A DNA stretch of 64,000 nt, from contig NZ_CP016477.1 of the NCBI RefSeq assembly GCF_001693275.1, positions 2,790,001 to 2,854,000 on the forward strand. The letters are read 5' to 3'. Below the pieces are notes generated by a model that searched no databases, was not told the origin of the DNA, and worked only from the letters and a program-made list of their open reading frames with translations. This document shows, in pieces, positions 16,201 through 26,502 of the stretch. The stretch is from Picosynechococcus sp. PCC 7117 (GTDB taxonomy: Bacteria; Cyanobacteriota; Cyanobacteriia; Cyanobacteriales; MRBY01). The translations under genes and the position numbers were made by a program. Position 1 is the stretch's first letter. The number at the start of each line of letters is the position of its first letter.

Positions 16201-17878
16201 GGATGCTACTGGAAATTGGCACTGGTTCTACGACTGCTCCTTTAATATCCATGCGGTCGATAGTGGCGATCTAGTTATTGATGGTTTTGCCCTAGATATT
16301 ACGGAGCGAAAAAACTTTGATGAGGTGCTCCGCCATCGCCTCAAGCTCGAAACCATGCTGGCTGAGATGTCCCATCTGATGGTCGTTGAAGCTGAGCTGA
16401 ATTTAGAGAAAGTTTTAGCGTTACTGGGGCGTACTTTTCAGGCAGACCGCGTTTCGGTGATGATCAGCCAAATGGAGGCCAACTCTGTCGAACGCCTTGT
16501 GAGTTGGCATGCTGGCCCTCACCTCGACCTCGACGAAAACTTTAACACCATCGATCTCAGTGCCTATCCTTGGTGGTTAGACCATTGGCAGCAACAAAAA
16601 GTCATTCTCTTTGATCGCCAACATCCCCTCCCGGAAACGGCAAAACCGGAACAGACATTGGTCGCTTACTTGGATCTTAAGGCAGTATTGTGGGTGCCGA
16701 TTCAGGATGCGACCGGGCAACCCTGGGGTTACATTGCTTGCTCTTCGACAGCGGTAGATCATCTGCTGTGGTCAAAGGAAGATGCGGATATTTTGGCGAT
16801 CGCCGGGAACTTGATCTACAACTATTACCAGCGGCAGCAGGCCAATAAGCAACTCGAACTGGCGAAGGAATTGGCGGAGGCTGCAAACCATGCTAAAAAT
16901 CAGTTCCTCACAAGCATGAGCCATGAACTAAGAACCCCCCTAAATGCGGTCTTAGGCTTTACCCAAATTATGGAGCGATCGCCAGACCTCTCGACGGATC
17001 ACCAGGAATACCTCAGCATCATTCATCGGTCGGGGAAGCATCTCCTTGCGTTGCTCAACGATATTCTTAACCTGGCCAAATTTGAAAAGGGCACCCTACA
17101 ACTAAACCCCAACCTGTTTAATCTCCATGATCTTCTGGATGATCTCGCCCAAATGTATGCCCTCGAAATCCAGCACAAAAATATCCAGCTTGATATCCAC
17201 TGGGACGAACAGGTGCCCCGCTATATCAACGCCGACCAAGCAAAACTCCACTCCGTGCTGCTCCATCTTTTGAATAACGCCCTCAAATTTACCGACAGTG
17301 GCTGCGTTCAACTGACGGTCAAAACCCTGGCGCAAAATCCCCTCCGTCTCCGGTTTAGCGTCACGGATACAGGGATTGGCATTGCCGAAACAGATTTCAC
17401 CAGACTCTTTGATAATTTTGTGAAATTAGAAGCAGGCGATCGCATGGGTCAAGGCAGTGGTTTGGGCTTGGCTCTCAGTCAAAAATTTGTCAACCTCATG
17501 GGCGGTGAAATCGTTGTCAGTAGCCAGCCAGGAGTCGGTTCTTGTTTTTCCTTTGAGCTCACGGGGGCGACCCCGGCCAACCCGATGTACCTGGCCCTCT
17601 ATCCTCCCCAAGCACGGGATGAACAACTCCCAGCCTTAACACCAGAGGCCTTACAAAAATTTCCCCCTGAATGGTTAACTGCCTTTCACCAAGCCGCCCT
17701 CGCGGCCCGGGCCCAACACCTCAAAGCCCTCATTGATCAACTGCCGCCCCAGGCAACGGCGATCGCCCGGGCCCTAGAAATCTTGGTACAAAAATTCGCC
17801 TTTGATACCCTGGCCAAACTCAGCCAACAAAGAACCCCCAATGACTTTTCTTCATCAAAGGGGGAAACTGGAAGTTAG
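13202..17878 (+). CDS. Multi-PAS/GAF sensor histidine kinase, 1558 aa
   Basis: A very long cytoplasmic sensor kinase. Residues 1-125 resemble a degenerate receiver domain. There follow seven PAS-type domains (starts near residues 134, 271, 415, 536, 665, 790 and 922; most end in a DIT/DIS motif and have PAC segments such as YRIITPDGEVRYLKD), then a GAF domain (about 1035-1205). The HisKA helix has the phospho-accepting H1241 in SMSHELRTPLN, and the ATPase shows DTGIGI and GSGLGLAL. A 100-residue Ala/Gln-rich tail follows. No transmembrane segment and no adjacent response regulator are present, so it is an orphan kinase; signal and partner are unknown. ATG at 13202 follows TATGG-free spacing and is the first codon of the receiver-like part. 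Confidence 0.95.
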   Translation: MVATHYSVAVLSTDISVYQRLQTLLVGEQAEDLQLVWLDLTTESALQSLGRHDLYLSDAPLPYLIDHAEVLQRWPWIGLADEVALQDEMLRLGVLDCFLWSELTGPLLVHTLRVALRTMLGHGQGTLSPAPLGDFQGDRLQTLIQNIPGTVYRCLNTAEWHGIYFSETIEQLVGYPAADFLPGGDRHYASLIHPNDQAFVRQIIERKIQEKKPFALEYRLKHRDGTVRWVDERGQGVFDDQGNLLWLDGVIIDISEKKAIALELNQQAIHYYEKTPAMLHSMDATGQILAVSDRWLQVLGYERRQVIGCNVTDFLTPVSRQKAQQILLPTLTTQGSVEDDAYQFIKKNGDILEVELAAVCEQTNHHSRLLVVLTDVTARNHLAQQVNRYQTHLEDLIEQRTQALAASQARLAQAQAIAQIGVWEWDVQANQTYWSPETFQIFGFAPGEIQPNAETFFERVHPDDRDRIRTNIENIFTGQSLPSSEYRIITPDGEVRYLKDYHELTRNEQGQPIFLGGAVQDITAMQQTLNALAASEAHLEKAQAIAHIGSWEQHLTSDDLIWSDEVYRIFDLEPQAIAPTFDQFMAMVHPDDHPHIKNNIKKLEARQSIKGFEYRIITAQGREKIVMEYANSLQDAQGNVYGFAGTIQDITTIKQTLNALQKSETRFRELVEHIDEAFWINSPDPTEVIYVSPNYEKIWGLSCQSLLDDGTSWLAAVHPDHEGQIQQAIAQMQQGQNFDEEYRIVRPDGVVRWIYARSFKIYDPSTQQLLRHVGVMTDVTERKEAELKLQSQEARLRTIFDQAALGIVQIDRTNHFSLVNQAFCEICGYSEAELQQFTWQELTHPEDICICHEARAKLDRRQAASAVLEKRYRHRLGHFIWVKVICSYIYDDQGQPEYLLTIIEDISEYKQAAIALVESQHRYQKMVDGIPAIIYQYSPQRGGLFYSSQVEQILGYEVQHLLDEPELWHRSIHPEDVVDVDQVLQTLHTGKNFELEYRIRDATGNWHWFYDCSFNIHAVDSGDLVIDGFALDITERKNFDEVLRHRLKLETMLAEMSHLMVVEAELNLEKVLALLGRTFQADRVSVMISQMEANSVERLVSWHAGPHLDLDENFNTIDLSAYPWWLDHWQQQKVILFDRQHPLPETAKPEQTLVAYLDLKAVLWVPIQDATGQPWGYIACSSTAVDHLLWSKEDADILAIAGNLIYNYYQRQQANKQLELAKELAEAANHAKNQFLTSMSHELRTPLNAVLGFTQIMERSPDLSTDHQEYLSIIHRSGKHLLALLNDILNLAKFEKGTLQLNPNLFNLHDLLDDLAQMYALEIQHKNIQLDIHWDEQVPRYINADQAKLHSVLLHLLNNALKFTDSGCVQLTVKTLAQNPLRLRFSVTDTGIGIAETDFTRLFDNFVKLEAGDRMGQGSGLGLALSQKFVNLMGGEIVVSSQPGVGSCFSFELTGATPANPMYLALYPPQARDEQLPALTPEALQKFPPEWLTAFHQAALAARAQHLKALIDQLPPQATAIARALEILVQKFAFDTLAKLSQQRTPNDFSSSKGETGS

Positions 17879-17896
17879 CCTAAAAACGACCGTGAT

Positions 17897-18709
17897 TTAG
17901 CCCTCACTATCCTTTGGTTTGGGTCGAGGCACCGGTCTCGCTCTGGCAGTTGCCCCATGGCTGTCACTGGCGTGATGATCGGCGACGGGTCTGGGCTTGC
18001 TCTTGTCGCGGTTAAAGGGTTTTCCGCCTGGCTTGGGGCCTTTGCGACGGCTGCTGATATAGCCAATATCTTCGCAGGTTTGAATCATCAGCATATTATC
18101 GAGGAGCTTCGCCTGGAGATCGTAGAAATGGTTAACGGGGCGATCCGGCAGAGCACCGATCAGTTGAATCTTGAAAAACTTGGGCTTGTCCCCTTGCTTC
18201 TTCGGGGATTGGCGAATTTTAACGATGACTTTTTTGGATTCGGCATCATAGAAAACCACCTGGCCGCGAATGGAAAAATAGCCGTCTTCGACTTGGTCAC
18301 TGGTGGGAATAGACTCCGTGAGGGCCTCTGGATCATCAAGGTTTTCGGGCTCCCAAATGCCGAGAATCTGGAGGTGGAGATGGTTATCATCCTGACGGGT
18401 GCGGGGATAGACGACCCAAACGTGCTCTTGGTTGAGGTCAATGTGATTTTTGATCAGGCTAATCACACGACCCAACAAAACGGCTTCGATGGTGCCATCT
18501 GTTGTGGCGATCGCCCCCTTACTAATTTGCTCTGGATCTTCGGGGGTATATTTGCCGCGCACAATGCCAATGGCCCGATATTGACGGGGGTGGCTCGCGG
18601 GGGGAATGGGATGTTGCCGTAGTTTTTGGGAGGTCGTCTGGTCCTCATGGGGATTCGGCGCTGGTGGAGACGATAGATGATGGTTAGATTCAGACACGGG
18701 CTTATCCAA
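17897..18709 (-). CDS. Conserved cyanobacterial hypothetical protein, 270 aa
   Basis: I do not recognise a named family. A disordered Pro/His/Ser-rich N-terminus (1-45) leads to a compact domain (about 46-215, beginning YRAIGIVRGKY and containing AVLLGRVISLIKNH, VWVVYPRTRQ and FFKIQLIGALPDRP) and a basic Pro/Lys/Arg-rich tail (220-270). The basic tail suggests RNA or DNA contact but this is only composition. Convergent with the kinase gene, whose stop is 18 bases away. Confidence 0.75.
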   Translation of the reverse strand: MDKPVSESNHHLSSPPAPNPHEDQTTSQKLRQHPIPPASHPRQYRAIGIVRGKYTPEDPEQISKGAIATTDGTIEAVLLGRVISLIKNHIDLNQEHVWVVYPRTRQDDNHLHLQILGIWEPENLDDPEALTESIPTSDQVEDGYFSIRGQVVFYDAESKKVIVKIRQSPKKQGDKPKFFKIQLIGALPDRPVNHFYDLQAKLLDNMLMIQTCEDIGYISSRRKGPKPGGKPFNRDKSKPRPVADHHASDSHGATARARPVPRPKPKDSEG

Positions 18710-18995
18710 TGCTTTCTAGGTGGGCTAACAAAAAATACAGATCGTTTTCGATACCAGATAGTCAACTATCAGACATCAACATCATCGGTAGGCGATCGCC
18801 ATCACGATAAAAATTAGCATTCTGCCTTCGATCATATAGGACGGACGAAGACGTTTAGCGCCTGCCTATTGTACTCAATGGGGTGTCAGAGGTGATAAAT
18901 CAGTAAAATTTAGATAAAATTTTGCCAACCTTCTGACTTTTCCGGTCTTTTGGGTCTGGTTTTTATCCCTCTAGTTTTCCCCACTATCTATAGCC

Positions 18996-19892
18996 ATGGC
19001 GAGTCACATCATCGAAAAATACTATCGTCCCCGTCCCTGGGTCTATGGTCTTTCTGGGCTTCTGTTTCTGTTGGCTGGGGGACTTTTGGTGATGCCCCGC
19101 TTCGACCAGTGGATGTTGGCCCGGCAGACGGCAGCGGCGGCTAAGGTGCAACCCGAAACAACTCCTGATCCGGCGATCGCCCTCCTCGAAAAAGACCAAC
19201 AAAGTTATGAAATCTGGTTAGAAAAAGAACCCAATAACGAGAAAGCGCTGCGGGGTCTCTTGGATACCAGCCTCAAGCTTAATGATTTAGAAAAAACGGC
19301 CACTGCCCTCGATGGTCTGGCGCAAATCCACAGTGATAATCCCGATTACCTCGTCCTGTTGGGCCAGGTGGAACAGGAGGCCAAGGATTATGAAGGAGCG
19401 GCGGCCACTTACAAAAAAGTGTTGTTGACAGATCCGACCCACATCAACGCTCTCCAGGGCATGGTGGATCTGCTCCTGGTGCAAAATCGGCCAGAGGGGG
19501 CGATTGAACTGCTCCAAACCACCCTCAAGGACATGGGGCAATTAACAGAAGACGAAACCATTGAAATTGATCCAGAAAAAGTGACGTCTATTCAACTGAT
19601 GCTGGGGCAAATTTACGTCGCCCAAAAACGCTTCGGGGAGGCGATCGCCATCTATGACCAAGCCGCCACGGTGAATAAAACAGACTTTCGGCCAGTCCTC
19701 GCCAAGGCCATGGTCTTAAAAAATCAAGGGAATGAAGCCGCCGCCAAACCCTTTTTCATGACCGCGATCAACCTCGCCCCCGCCACCTACAAAGACCAAA
19801 TTAAGGAAATGGCCGTGCTCAGTGCCGCAGATCTCAAGGCCCTCGAAGCCGTCCCCACCGAAACCGATCCAGAAGCAGAGGCAACGGAATAA
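18996..19892 (+). CDS. Membrane-anchored TPR protein
   Basis: A 298-residue protein with one N-terminal membrane helix (residues about 10-30, WVYGLSGLLFLLAGGLLVM) and a C-terminal solenoid of roughly five tetratricopeptide repeats (about 60-280; for example YLVLLGQVEQEAKDYEGAAATYKKVLL). Such proteins are scaffolds for assembling complexes at the thylakoid or plasma membrane; the partner is unknown. It lies 54 bases before ligA in the same direction. The ATG at 18996 follows a 290-base non-coding gap containing the inverted repeat GATAGT-CA-ACTATC near 18753. Confidence 0.85.
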   Translation: MASHIIEKYYRPRPWVYGLSGLLFLLAGGLLVMPRFDQWMLARQTAAAAKVQPETTPDPAIALLEKDQQSYEIWLEKEPNNEKALRGLLDTSLKLNDLEKTATALDGLAQIHSDNPDYLVLLGQVEQEAKDYEGAAATYKKVLLTDPTHINALQGMVDLLLVQNRPEGAIELLQTTLKDMGQLTEDETIEIDPEKVTSIQLMLGQIYVAQKRFGEAIAIYDQAATVNKTDFRPVLAKAMVLKNQGNEAAAKPFFMTAINLAPATYKDQIKEMAVLSAADLKALEAVPTETDPEAEATE

Positions 19893-19916
19893 TTTCCCTG
19901 GGGCGATCGCCTATAA

Positions 19917-21968
<2,052 letters not shown>

Positions 21969-22175
21969 AAAAAATCTTTTGAATATGACGCAATCTCAAC
22001 CGCCAATTGCCGCCCTGGCGCTCCGTTAGAGAATCGATGGCAAGTGACTTGGGATTTGCCGTGGAGACAAAAACATTTGCACTAAAAAAATATCAAGAAA
22101 TTTAACGAAACCGCGCTTTTAACCCCCGGAAATCCTTGCTATGATTCAGAAAACTCCCCCTAAGGTACTGAAACG

Positions 22176-22361
22176 ATGACTTATCCTAATTTTCCTGACG
22201 AAATCCCCTGGACGGAAGAAGCGAAAACCAAATACAAAAATATTCCTTTTTATGCCCGTTCCCAGGCGCGACAAACCATCGAAGAACTTGCCCGTGAAGA
22301 AGAAGTTGAAGAAATTACGGCGGAACTGGTGATGCGCGCGCAACAAAAATTTGGGAAATAA
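22176..22361 (+). CDS. PCP-reductase domain small protein
   Basis: A 61-residue protein matching the short domain found at the C-terminus of the ChlB subunit of light-independent protochlorophyllide reductase: [19 protein letters not shown] and a helical end [15 protein letters not shown]-like. Stand-alone copies are common in cyanobacteria; their function is not established. The ATG at 22176 is preceded by a 200-base gap after ligA with no other gene. Confidence 0.85.
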   Translation: MTYPNFPDEIPWTEEAKTKYKNIPFYARSQARQTIEELAREEEVEEITAELVMRAQQKFGK

Positions 22362-22462
22362 GTCTAGAGCTAGATTATGGTGGTGGCGATCGCCAAAAAA
22401 ATTCCTAGATTTGGGGAGCGACCCGTGCGAATTTTTTACTCTGTCCCGGATACGGTGCATCC

Positions 22463-23179
22463 ATGATTTTTGATGCGTCAAACTTAGGCTACTGGGTGCT
22501 TCTGGGGAGTGGCATCCTGTTGTATTTGTTTGTCATTTTCTCTGGGGGTGGGGACGATGACCTCGATATGGAGGCCGATTTTGATGCGGACATTGACGCC
22601 GATATGGACTTAGATGCCGACATTGATGGTGATCTCGATGGGGATACCGAGGTTGAGGGCGAAGGGTTTGGTCTCTGGTCGGTGTTGTCTTGGTTTGGCT
22701 TTGGGCAAGCGCCGTTGATGTTGCTTTTGGCCACAGATTTGAGTCTGTGGGGTCTGTTGGGATGGATGTTCAACGTGGGCCTGGGGACACCGACGGGATT
22801 TTTAGGGATTGTGGTCTTTTTTGGGAGTGGGGCGATCGCCTTCTGGATCGGGAAACTGTTGGCTTACCCCCTGGGGAAAGTGTTTGCCGCCTTTGGGGAA
22901 GATGTCAGCAGCGATCGCCTAATTGGGTGCCTGGGGGTGGTCTCTTCTAAAACTCTCCCCCATTACGTCGCTGGCAAAATTGGCCAAGCGGATGTGTACG
23001 ATTCGGCTCGGAACCTGATGACTGTCCCGGTGAGTTTACCCCACTGGGCCGAGGTGATTCCCCGACGGGGCGACAAAATTTTGATCGTTGATCGCACCGA
23101 ACATAGCTATCTGGCGATCGCCAAGGATAGTTCCGACGAAGACCGCTGGCTCGCTGAAGTGAAACAGCTTCCCCAATAA
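22463..23179 (+). CDS. OB-fold (NfeD/YqiJ-like) membrane protein with Asp-rich loop
   Basis: A 238-residue membrane protein: one N-terminal helix (about 8-26), an extremely acidic stretch (about 30-72, repeating D-A-D-I/M-D units), two or three further membrane helices (about 80-138) and a C-terminal OB-fold-like domain (about 150-238) of the kind seen in NfeD and YqiJ proteins, which accompany flotillins in membrane microdomains. No flotillin gene is in view downstream. The acidic loop may bind cations but no metal-site motif can be defined. Confidence 0.8.
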   Translation: MIFDASNLGYWVLLGSGILLYLFVIFSGGGDDDLDMEADFDADIDADMDLDADIDGDLDGDTEVEGEGFGLWSVLSWFGFGQAPLMLLLATDLSLWGLLGWMFNVGLGTPTGFLGIVVFFGSGAIAFWIGKLLAYPLGKVFAAFGEDVSSDRLIGCLGVVSSKTLPHYVAGKIGQADVYDSARNLMTVPVSLPHWAEVIPRRGDKILIVDRTEHSYLAIAKDSSDEDRWLAEVKQLPQ

Positions 23180-23243
23180 TCTTTTCCCCTTTTGCCCTAG
23201 GATAAGGCCAGGCCAAATCGCACCTTGTGGAGAGTGAGCACCG

Positions 23244-23462
23244 ATGCCGATCGAAATTATTGTGATCGTCGCCGCTTTAATTATTTCTTGGTTAGTTTTT
23301 ACCGCGTTTATCAAAATCGTGAAAACCAGCGTGCAAACCGCTGTGACCATTGCGGCCATTGTGCTGGTGTTGCAACTGGTCTTCGGGATTCAGTCGGGGC
23401 AGGTGATTACACAGATTATTGAACTCCCCCGCATCATCTGGGACTTTTTCAATAACCGCTAA
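23244..23462 (+). CDS. Small hydrophobic protein, 72 aa
   Basis: A 72-residue protein with two hydrophobic stretches (about 4-27 and 33-52) and a short amphipathic end (IIELPRIIWDFFNNR). ATG at 23244 and a GAG-type purine stretch upstream support expression. It lies 64 bases after the OB-fold membrane protein and may belong to the same unit. No family recognised. Confidence 0.7.
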   Translation: MPIEIIVIVAALIISWLVFTAFIKIVKTSVQTAVTIAAIVLVLQLVFGIQSGQVITQIIELPRIIWDFFNNR

Positions 23463-23486
23463 GGCATAAACATTAAAGACCTTTGG

Positions 23487-23831
23487 CTAACGGTACTGTT
23501 CAATTAAATCCGCCAGACGGTCGAGTACCTGCTTAATTTGCGCATCGGTTTTATGCTCTAGGCCCATGGCCACCATCAATAGGCCCATTTCCACTGCATC
23601 ATTTAGGCTCAAGGCTAGATCAACGGCTTCGGTAGCTTCGAGGACATCATGGAATTTTTCTGGGTGATCAACGCTTAGGTCAACGTAGATAGCAGCAGGG
23701 TTTTTGCGAGGATCGTCTCGTTTTTCTTCCACGCGAGAGATGCGATTGGCCCGTGCCGTCACACTGGTCACATTACTGGTGAGGGTGATGTCACCCGTGG
23801 TGATTTCTGTGGTGAATAGTTTGTTTGTCAT
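23487..23831 (-). CDS. Conserved hypothetical protein, 114 aa
   Basis: An unrecognised 114-residue protein. The first half is beta-rich and threonine-rich (TTEITTGDITLTSNVTSV), the second is helical (DAVEMGLLMVAMGLEHKTDAQIKQV, here abbreviated around residues 75-105). Composition and HIP1-free, regular codon use look genuine. Convergent with the small hydrophobic gene, 24 bases apart. A 260-base gap without recognised features separates it from purB. Confidence 0.65.
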   Translation of the reverse strand: MTNKLFTTEITTGDITLTSNVTSVTARANRISRVEEKRDDPRKNPAAIYVDLSVDHPEKFHDVLEATEAVDLALSLNDAVEMGLLMVAMGLEHKTDAQIKQVLDRLADLIEQYR

Positions 23832-24097
23832 GGTACAAACCCCTCGGCGATCGCCAACGATAATTTAGAACAACATCGGCTACTTTTAGCTTAACTCCCT
23901 CCTTTGGGGGCAGGCCGGAAACTGTACATATCTTGAGCTTGATGGCGCTTTATGGTCTAAACCGAACTTTAGGGCAATGCCGACGAGAGACTTCTGTCCC
24001 AAAGGCGATCGCCTCCCCCGTAAACCCCCGTAAAAACATTGCCAAAATTTGAACAACCCCTTGTAAAATAGCTAGGTTGTATTCTGCGGCACATCTC

Positions 24098-25393
24098 GTG
24101 ATTGAACGTTATACCCTCCCCGAAATGGGGAATCTCTGGACAAATGAAGCAAAACTCAAGGCCTGGCTGAAAGTCGAAGTTGCCGTCTGTGAAGCGCAAG
24201 CAGAGTTAGGGTATATCCCCACAGAAGCCGTAGAAGAAATCAAAGCCAAAGCCCAGTTCGACGAAGCGCGGGTTTTAGAAATTGAGAAAGAAGTGCGCCA
24301 TGATGTGATTGCTTTTCTCACCAACGTCAATGAATATGTCGGCGATGCGGGACGCTATATTCACCTCGGCATGACCAGTTCCGATGTTCTGGATACGGCC
24401 CTTGCTCTGCAGATGGTGGATAGCCTCGATCTAATCCTGACCTGTGTCGAAGAACTGATTCAAGCGATTCGCTACCAAGCCCAACAACACCGCTACACCG
24501 TGATGGTGGGTCGTTCCCATGGTATCCATGCCGAACCGATGACCTTTGGGTTTAAGCTGGCGGGTTGGCTGGCGGAAATGCTCCGGAACCGCGATCGCCT
24601 TGTCGCTGTGCGCAAAGAAATTGCCGTGGGACAAATCTCTGGCGCTGTGGGAACCTATGCGAACATTGAACCCCGCGTTGAAGCTTTAGCTTGTCAAAAA
24701 CTCGGCCTGGATCCCGATACTGCTTCGACCCAGGTGATTTCCCGCGATCGCCACGCCAACTACATGAACCAATTGGCTGTGTTGGCCGCCAGCATCGAAC
24801 GCTTTGCCGTAGAAATTCGCAACCTCCAACGCACCGATGTATTAGAGGTCGAAGAATATTTCTCCAAGGGTCAAAAAGGCTCTTCAGCGATGCCCCACAA
24901 GCGCAACCCGATCCGTTCTGAACGTTTAACCGGGATGGCACGCTTGGTGCGGGGTAATGCGATGGCCGCCCTCGAAAACGTTGCCCTCTGGCATGAGCGG
25001 GACATTTCTCACAGTTCCGTCGAGCGGGTTGCCGTGCCCGATAGCTGCATCCTCGTGCATTTTATGCTGCGGGAGACCATTAGCCTCGTGAAGAATCTTT
25101 TGGTGTACCCAGAGAACATGAAACGTAACATGAACATCTATGGCGGCGTGATTTTCAGTCAGCGGGTACTGCTGGCCCTCGTCGAGAAAGGCTTGACCCG
25201 TGAGGATGCCTACCGCCTTGTGCAAGGTTGCGCCCACACCGCCTGGAACACTGAAGGCGGGAACTTCCGCGCCAACGTCGAGCAAGATGCGGAAATTACC
25301 CAACACCTCTCTGGCGAGGAGATTGCAGCCTGCTTTGACCCACAATTCCAACTGCGTCACCTCGATCAGGTCTACCAACGCCTCGGTATCTAA
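24098..25393 (+). CDS. purB: Adenylosuccinate lyase
   Basis: PurB catalyses two fumarate-releasing steps, one in IMP synthesis and one from adenylosuccinate to AMP. The 431-residue protein contains the fumarase/aspartase-superfamily signature SSAMPHKRNPIRSE, the substrate-binding TSSDVLDTA and GRSHGIHAEP with the catalytic histidine. GTG at 24098 is chosen because it yields MIERYTLPEMGNLW, the usual family start; a TTG seven codons earlier adds residues not expected in the family. Confidence 0.96.
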   Translation: MIERYTLPEMGNLWTNEAKLKAWLKVEVAVCEAQAELGYIPTEAVEEIKAKAQFDEARVLEIEKEVRHDVIAFLTNVNEYVGDAGRYIHLGMTSSDVLDTALALQMVDSLDLILTCVEELIQAIRYQAQQHRYTVMVGRSHGIHAEPMTFGFKLAGWLAEMLRNRDRLVAVRKEIAVGQISGAVGTYANIEPRVEALACQKLGLDPDTASTQVISRDRHANYMNQLAVLAASIERFAVEIRNLQRTDVLEVEEYFSKGQKGSSAMPHKRNPIRSERLTGMARLVRGNAMAALENVALWHERDISHSSVERVAVPDSCILVHFMLRETISLVKNLLVYPENMKRNMNIYGGVIFSQRVLLALVEKGLTREDAYRLVQGCAHTAWNTEGGNFRANVEQDAEITQHLSGEEIAACFDPQFQLRHLDQVYQRLGI

Positions 25394-25573
25394 ACCTTTC
25401 GTTTAACCGACGTCAATTTGGCGATCGCCTTTTTTGAACTAAGATCCAAGAGAGGCGATTTTTTATGGATAAATATTGATCTTCATGGAAACAAACCCTA
25501 ACCGCTGAATATGTTGATGTTCAATATTGATCATCGCCAAGATAGTTAAGAGACCCTATAAATTAGGTGCACC

Positions 25574-26323
25574 ATGGAATGTAGAGAATGCACGAATCGA
25601 AATAAACTCGATTTCGAATTCACAATGGCCTTTCAACCCATTGTCAACCTAGAAACCCAAACAATTTTTGCCCATGAAGCCCTGGTGCGGGGTTTAAATA
25701 ATGAGTCAGCCCAAGCAATTTTTCAACACATTAACGACAGTAACCGCTACTTATTTGACCAGTCCTGTCGCACCACAGCGATTCGTCTTGCTGCAGAACT
25801 GCATATTCCCTGTTTTTTGAGTATTAATTTCTTACCCAATGCCGTTTATGAACCAGAACGCTGCATTCGCACAACCCTAGAAGCGGCGGAAACCTATGGA
25901 TTTCCCATTGAGCAAATTATTTTTGAGATTACCGAAAGTGAACAAATCACAGATTTAGTCCACCTCCGAAAAATCGTTGAATATTATCGAGCCCGTGGTT
26001 TTAAAACAGCCATTGATGATTTTGGGGCAGGCTATGCTGGGTTAAATCTTCTATCAGAAATTCAGACTGATTTGATCAAACTTGACATGGCCTTAATTCG
26101 CGGCATTGACCAAGATAAAGTGCGGCAAGCCATTGTCAAAGGTGTACTACAAGTTGCCGGGGAACTCTCTAGTCTTGTCATTGCCGAAGGCATTGAAACC
26201 CAAGCAGAATTAACCACCCTCCAAGGGCTAGGCATTAACCTTTTCCAAGGCTTTTATTTTGCTAAACCCACATTTCAATCCCTGGCCCAAATTCCGTCAG
26301 ATAGGTTTGCCAATGTCGCTTAA
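25574..26323 (+). CDS. Stand-alone EAL-domain c-di-GMP phosphodiesterase
   Basis: A 249-residue protein that is essentially one EAL domain, hydrolysing cyclic di-GMP to pGpG. Catalytic and metal residues look complete: E35-A36-L37, N85 in SINFLP, E119 in the EITE motif, DDFGAG at 148-153, K169 in LIKLD and E205 in AEGIE. The N-terminus has a short CxxC (C3, C6), possibly a redox or metal site. No sensor domain is attached and no GGDEF gene is near. A HIP1 site directly follows the stop codon. Confidence 0.93.
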   Translation: MECRECTNRNKLDFEFTMAFQPIVNLETQTIFAHEALVRGLNNESAQAIFQHINDSNRYLFDQSCRTTAIRLAAELHIPCFLSINFLPNAVYEPERCIRTTLEAAETYGFPIEQIIFEITESEQITDLVHLRKIVEYYRARGFKTAIDDFGAGYAGLNLLSEIQTDLIKLDMALIRGIDQDKVRQAIVKGVLQVAGELSSLVIAEGIETQAELTTLQGLGINLFQGFYFAKPTFQSLAQIPSDRFANVA

Positions 26324-26502
26324 TTTTGGCGATCGCCATGGTCAATATCGCCCTTCTCCTCTGACGCATTTTTTCCAAGTTGACCGTGGCCTTCTCATCT
26401 GCGCATTCCTAACTTTTCCCAAAGCATCGCTCCGACTCTAGACGCCAAAAATACTGTGTAAGATAAGAAGAAGTTGTTTTCTAATTGAAAGTGAAAAATA
26501 TT

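Noticed and set aside
17957-18622. A 221-codon plus-strand frame opposite the hypothetical gene at 17897-18709
   Set aside because: Composition is that of an antisense shadow (Ala/Gly/Asn runs without domain), and the minus-strand frame has a better start and bias.
25415-25440. HIP1 palindrome followed by six T after purB, as a possible terminator
   Set aside because: The palindrome allows only a three-pair stem with a four-base loop, too weak for an intrinsic terminator.
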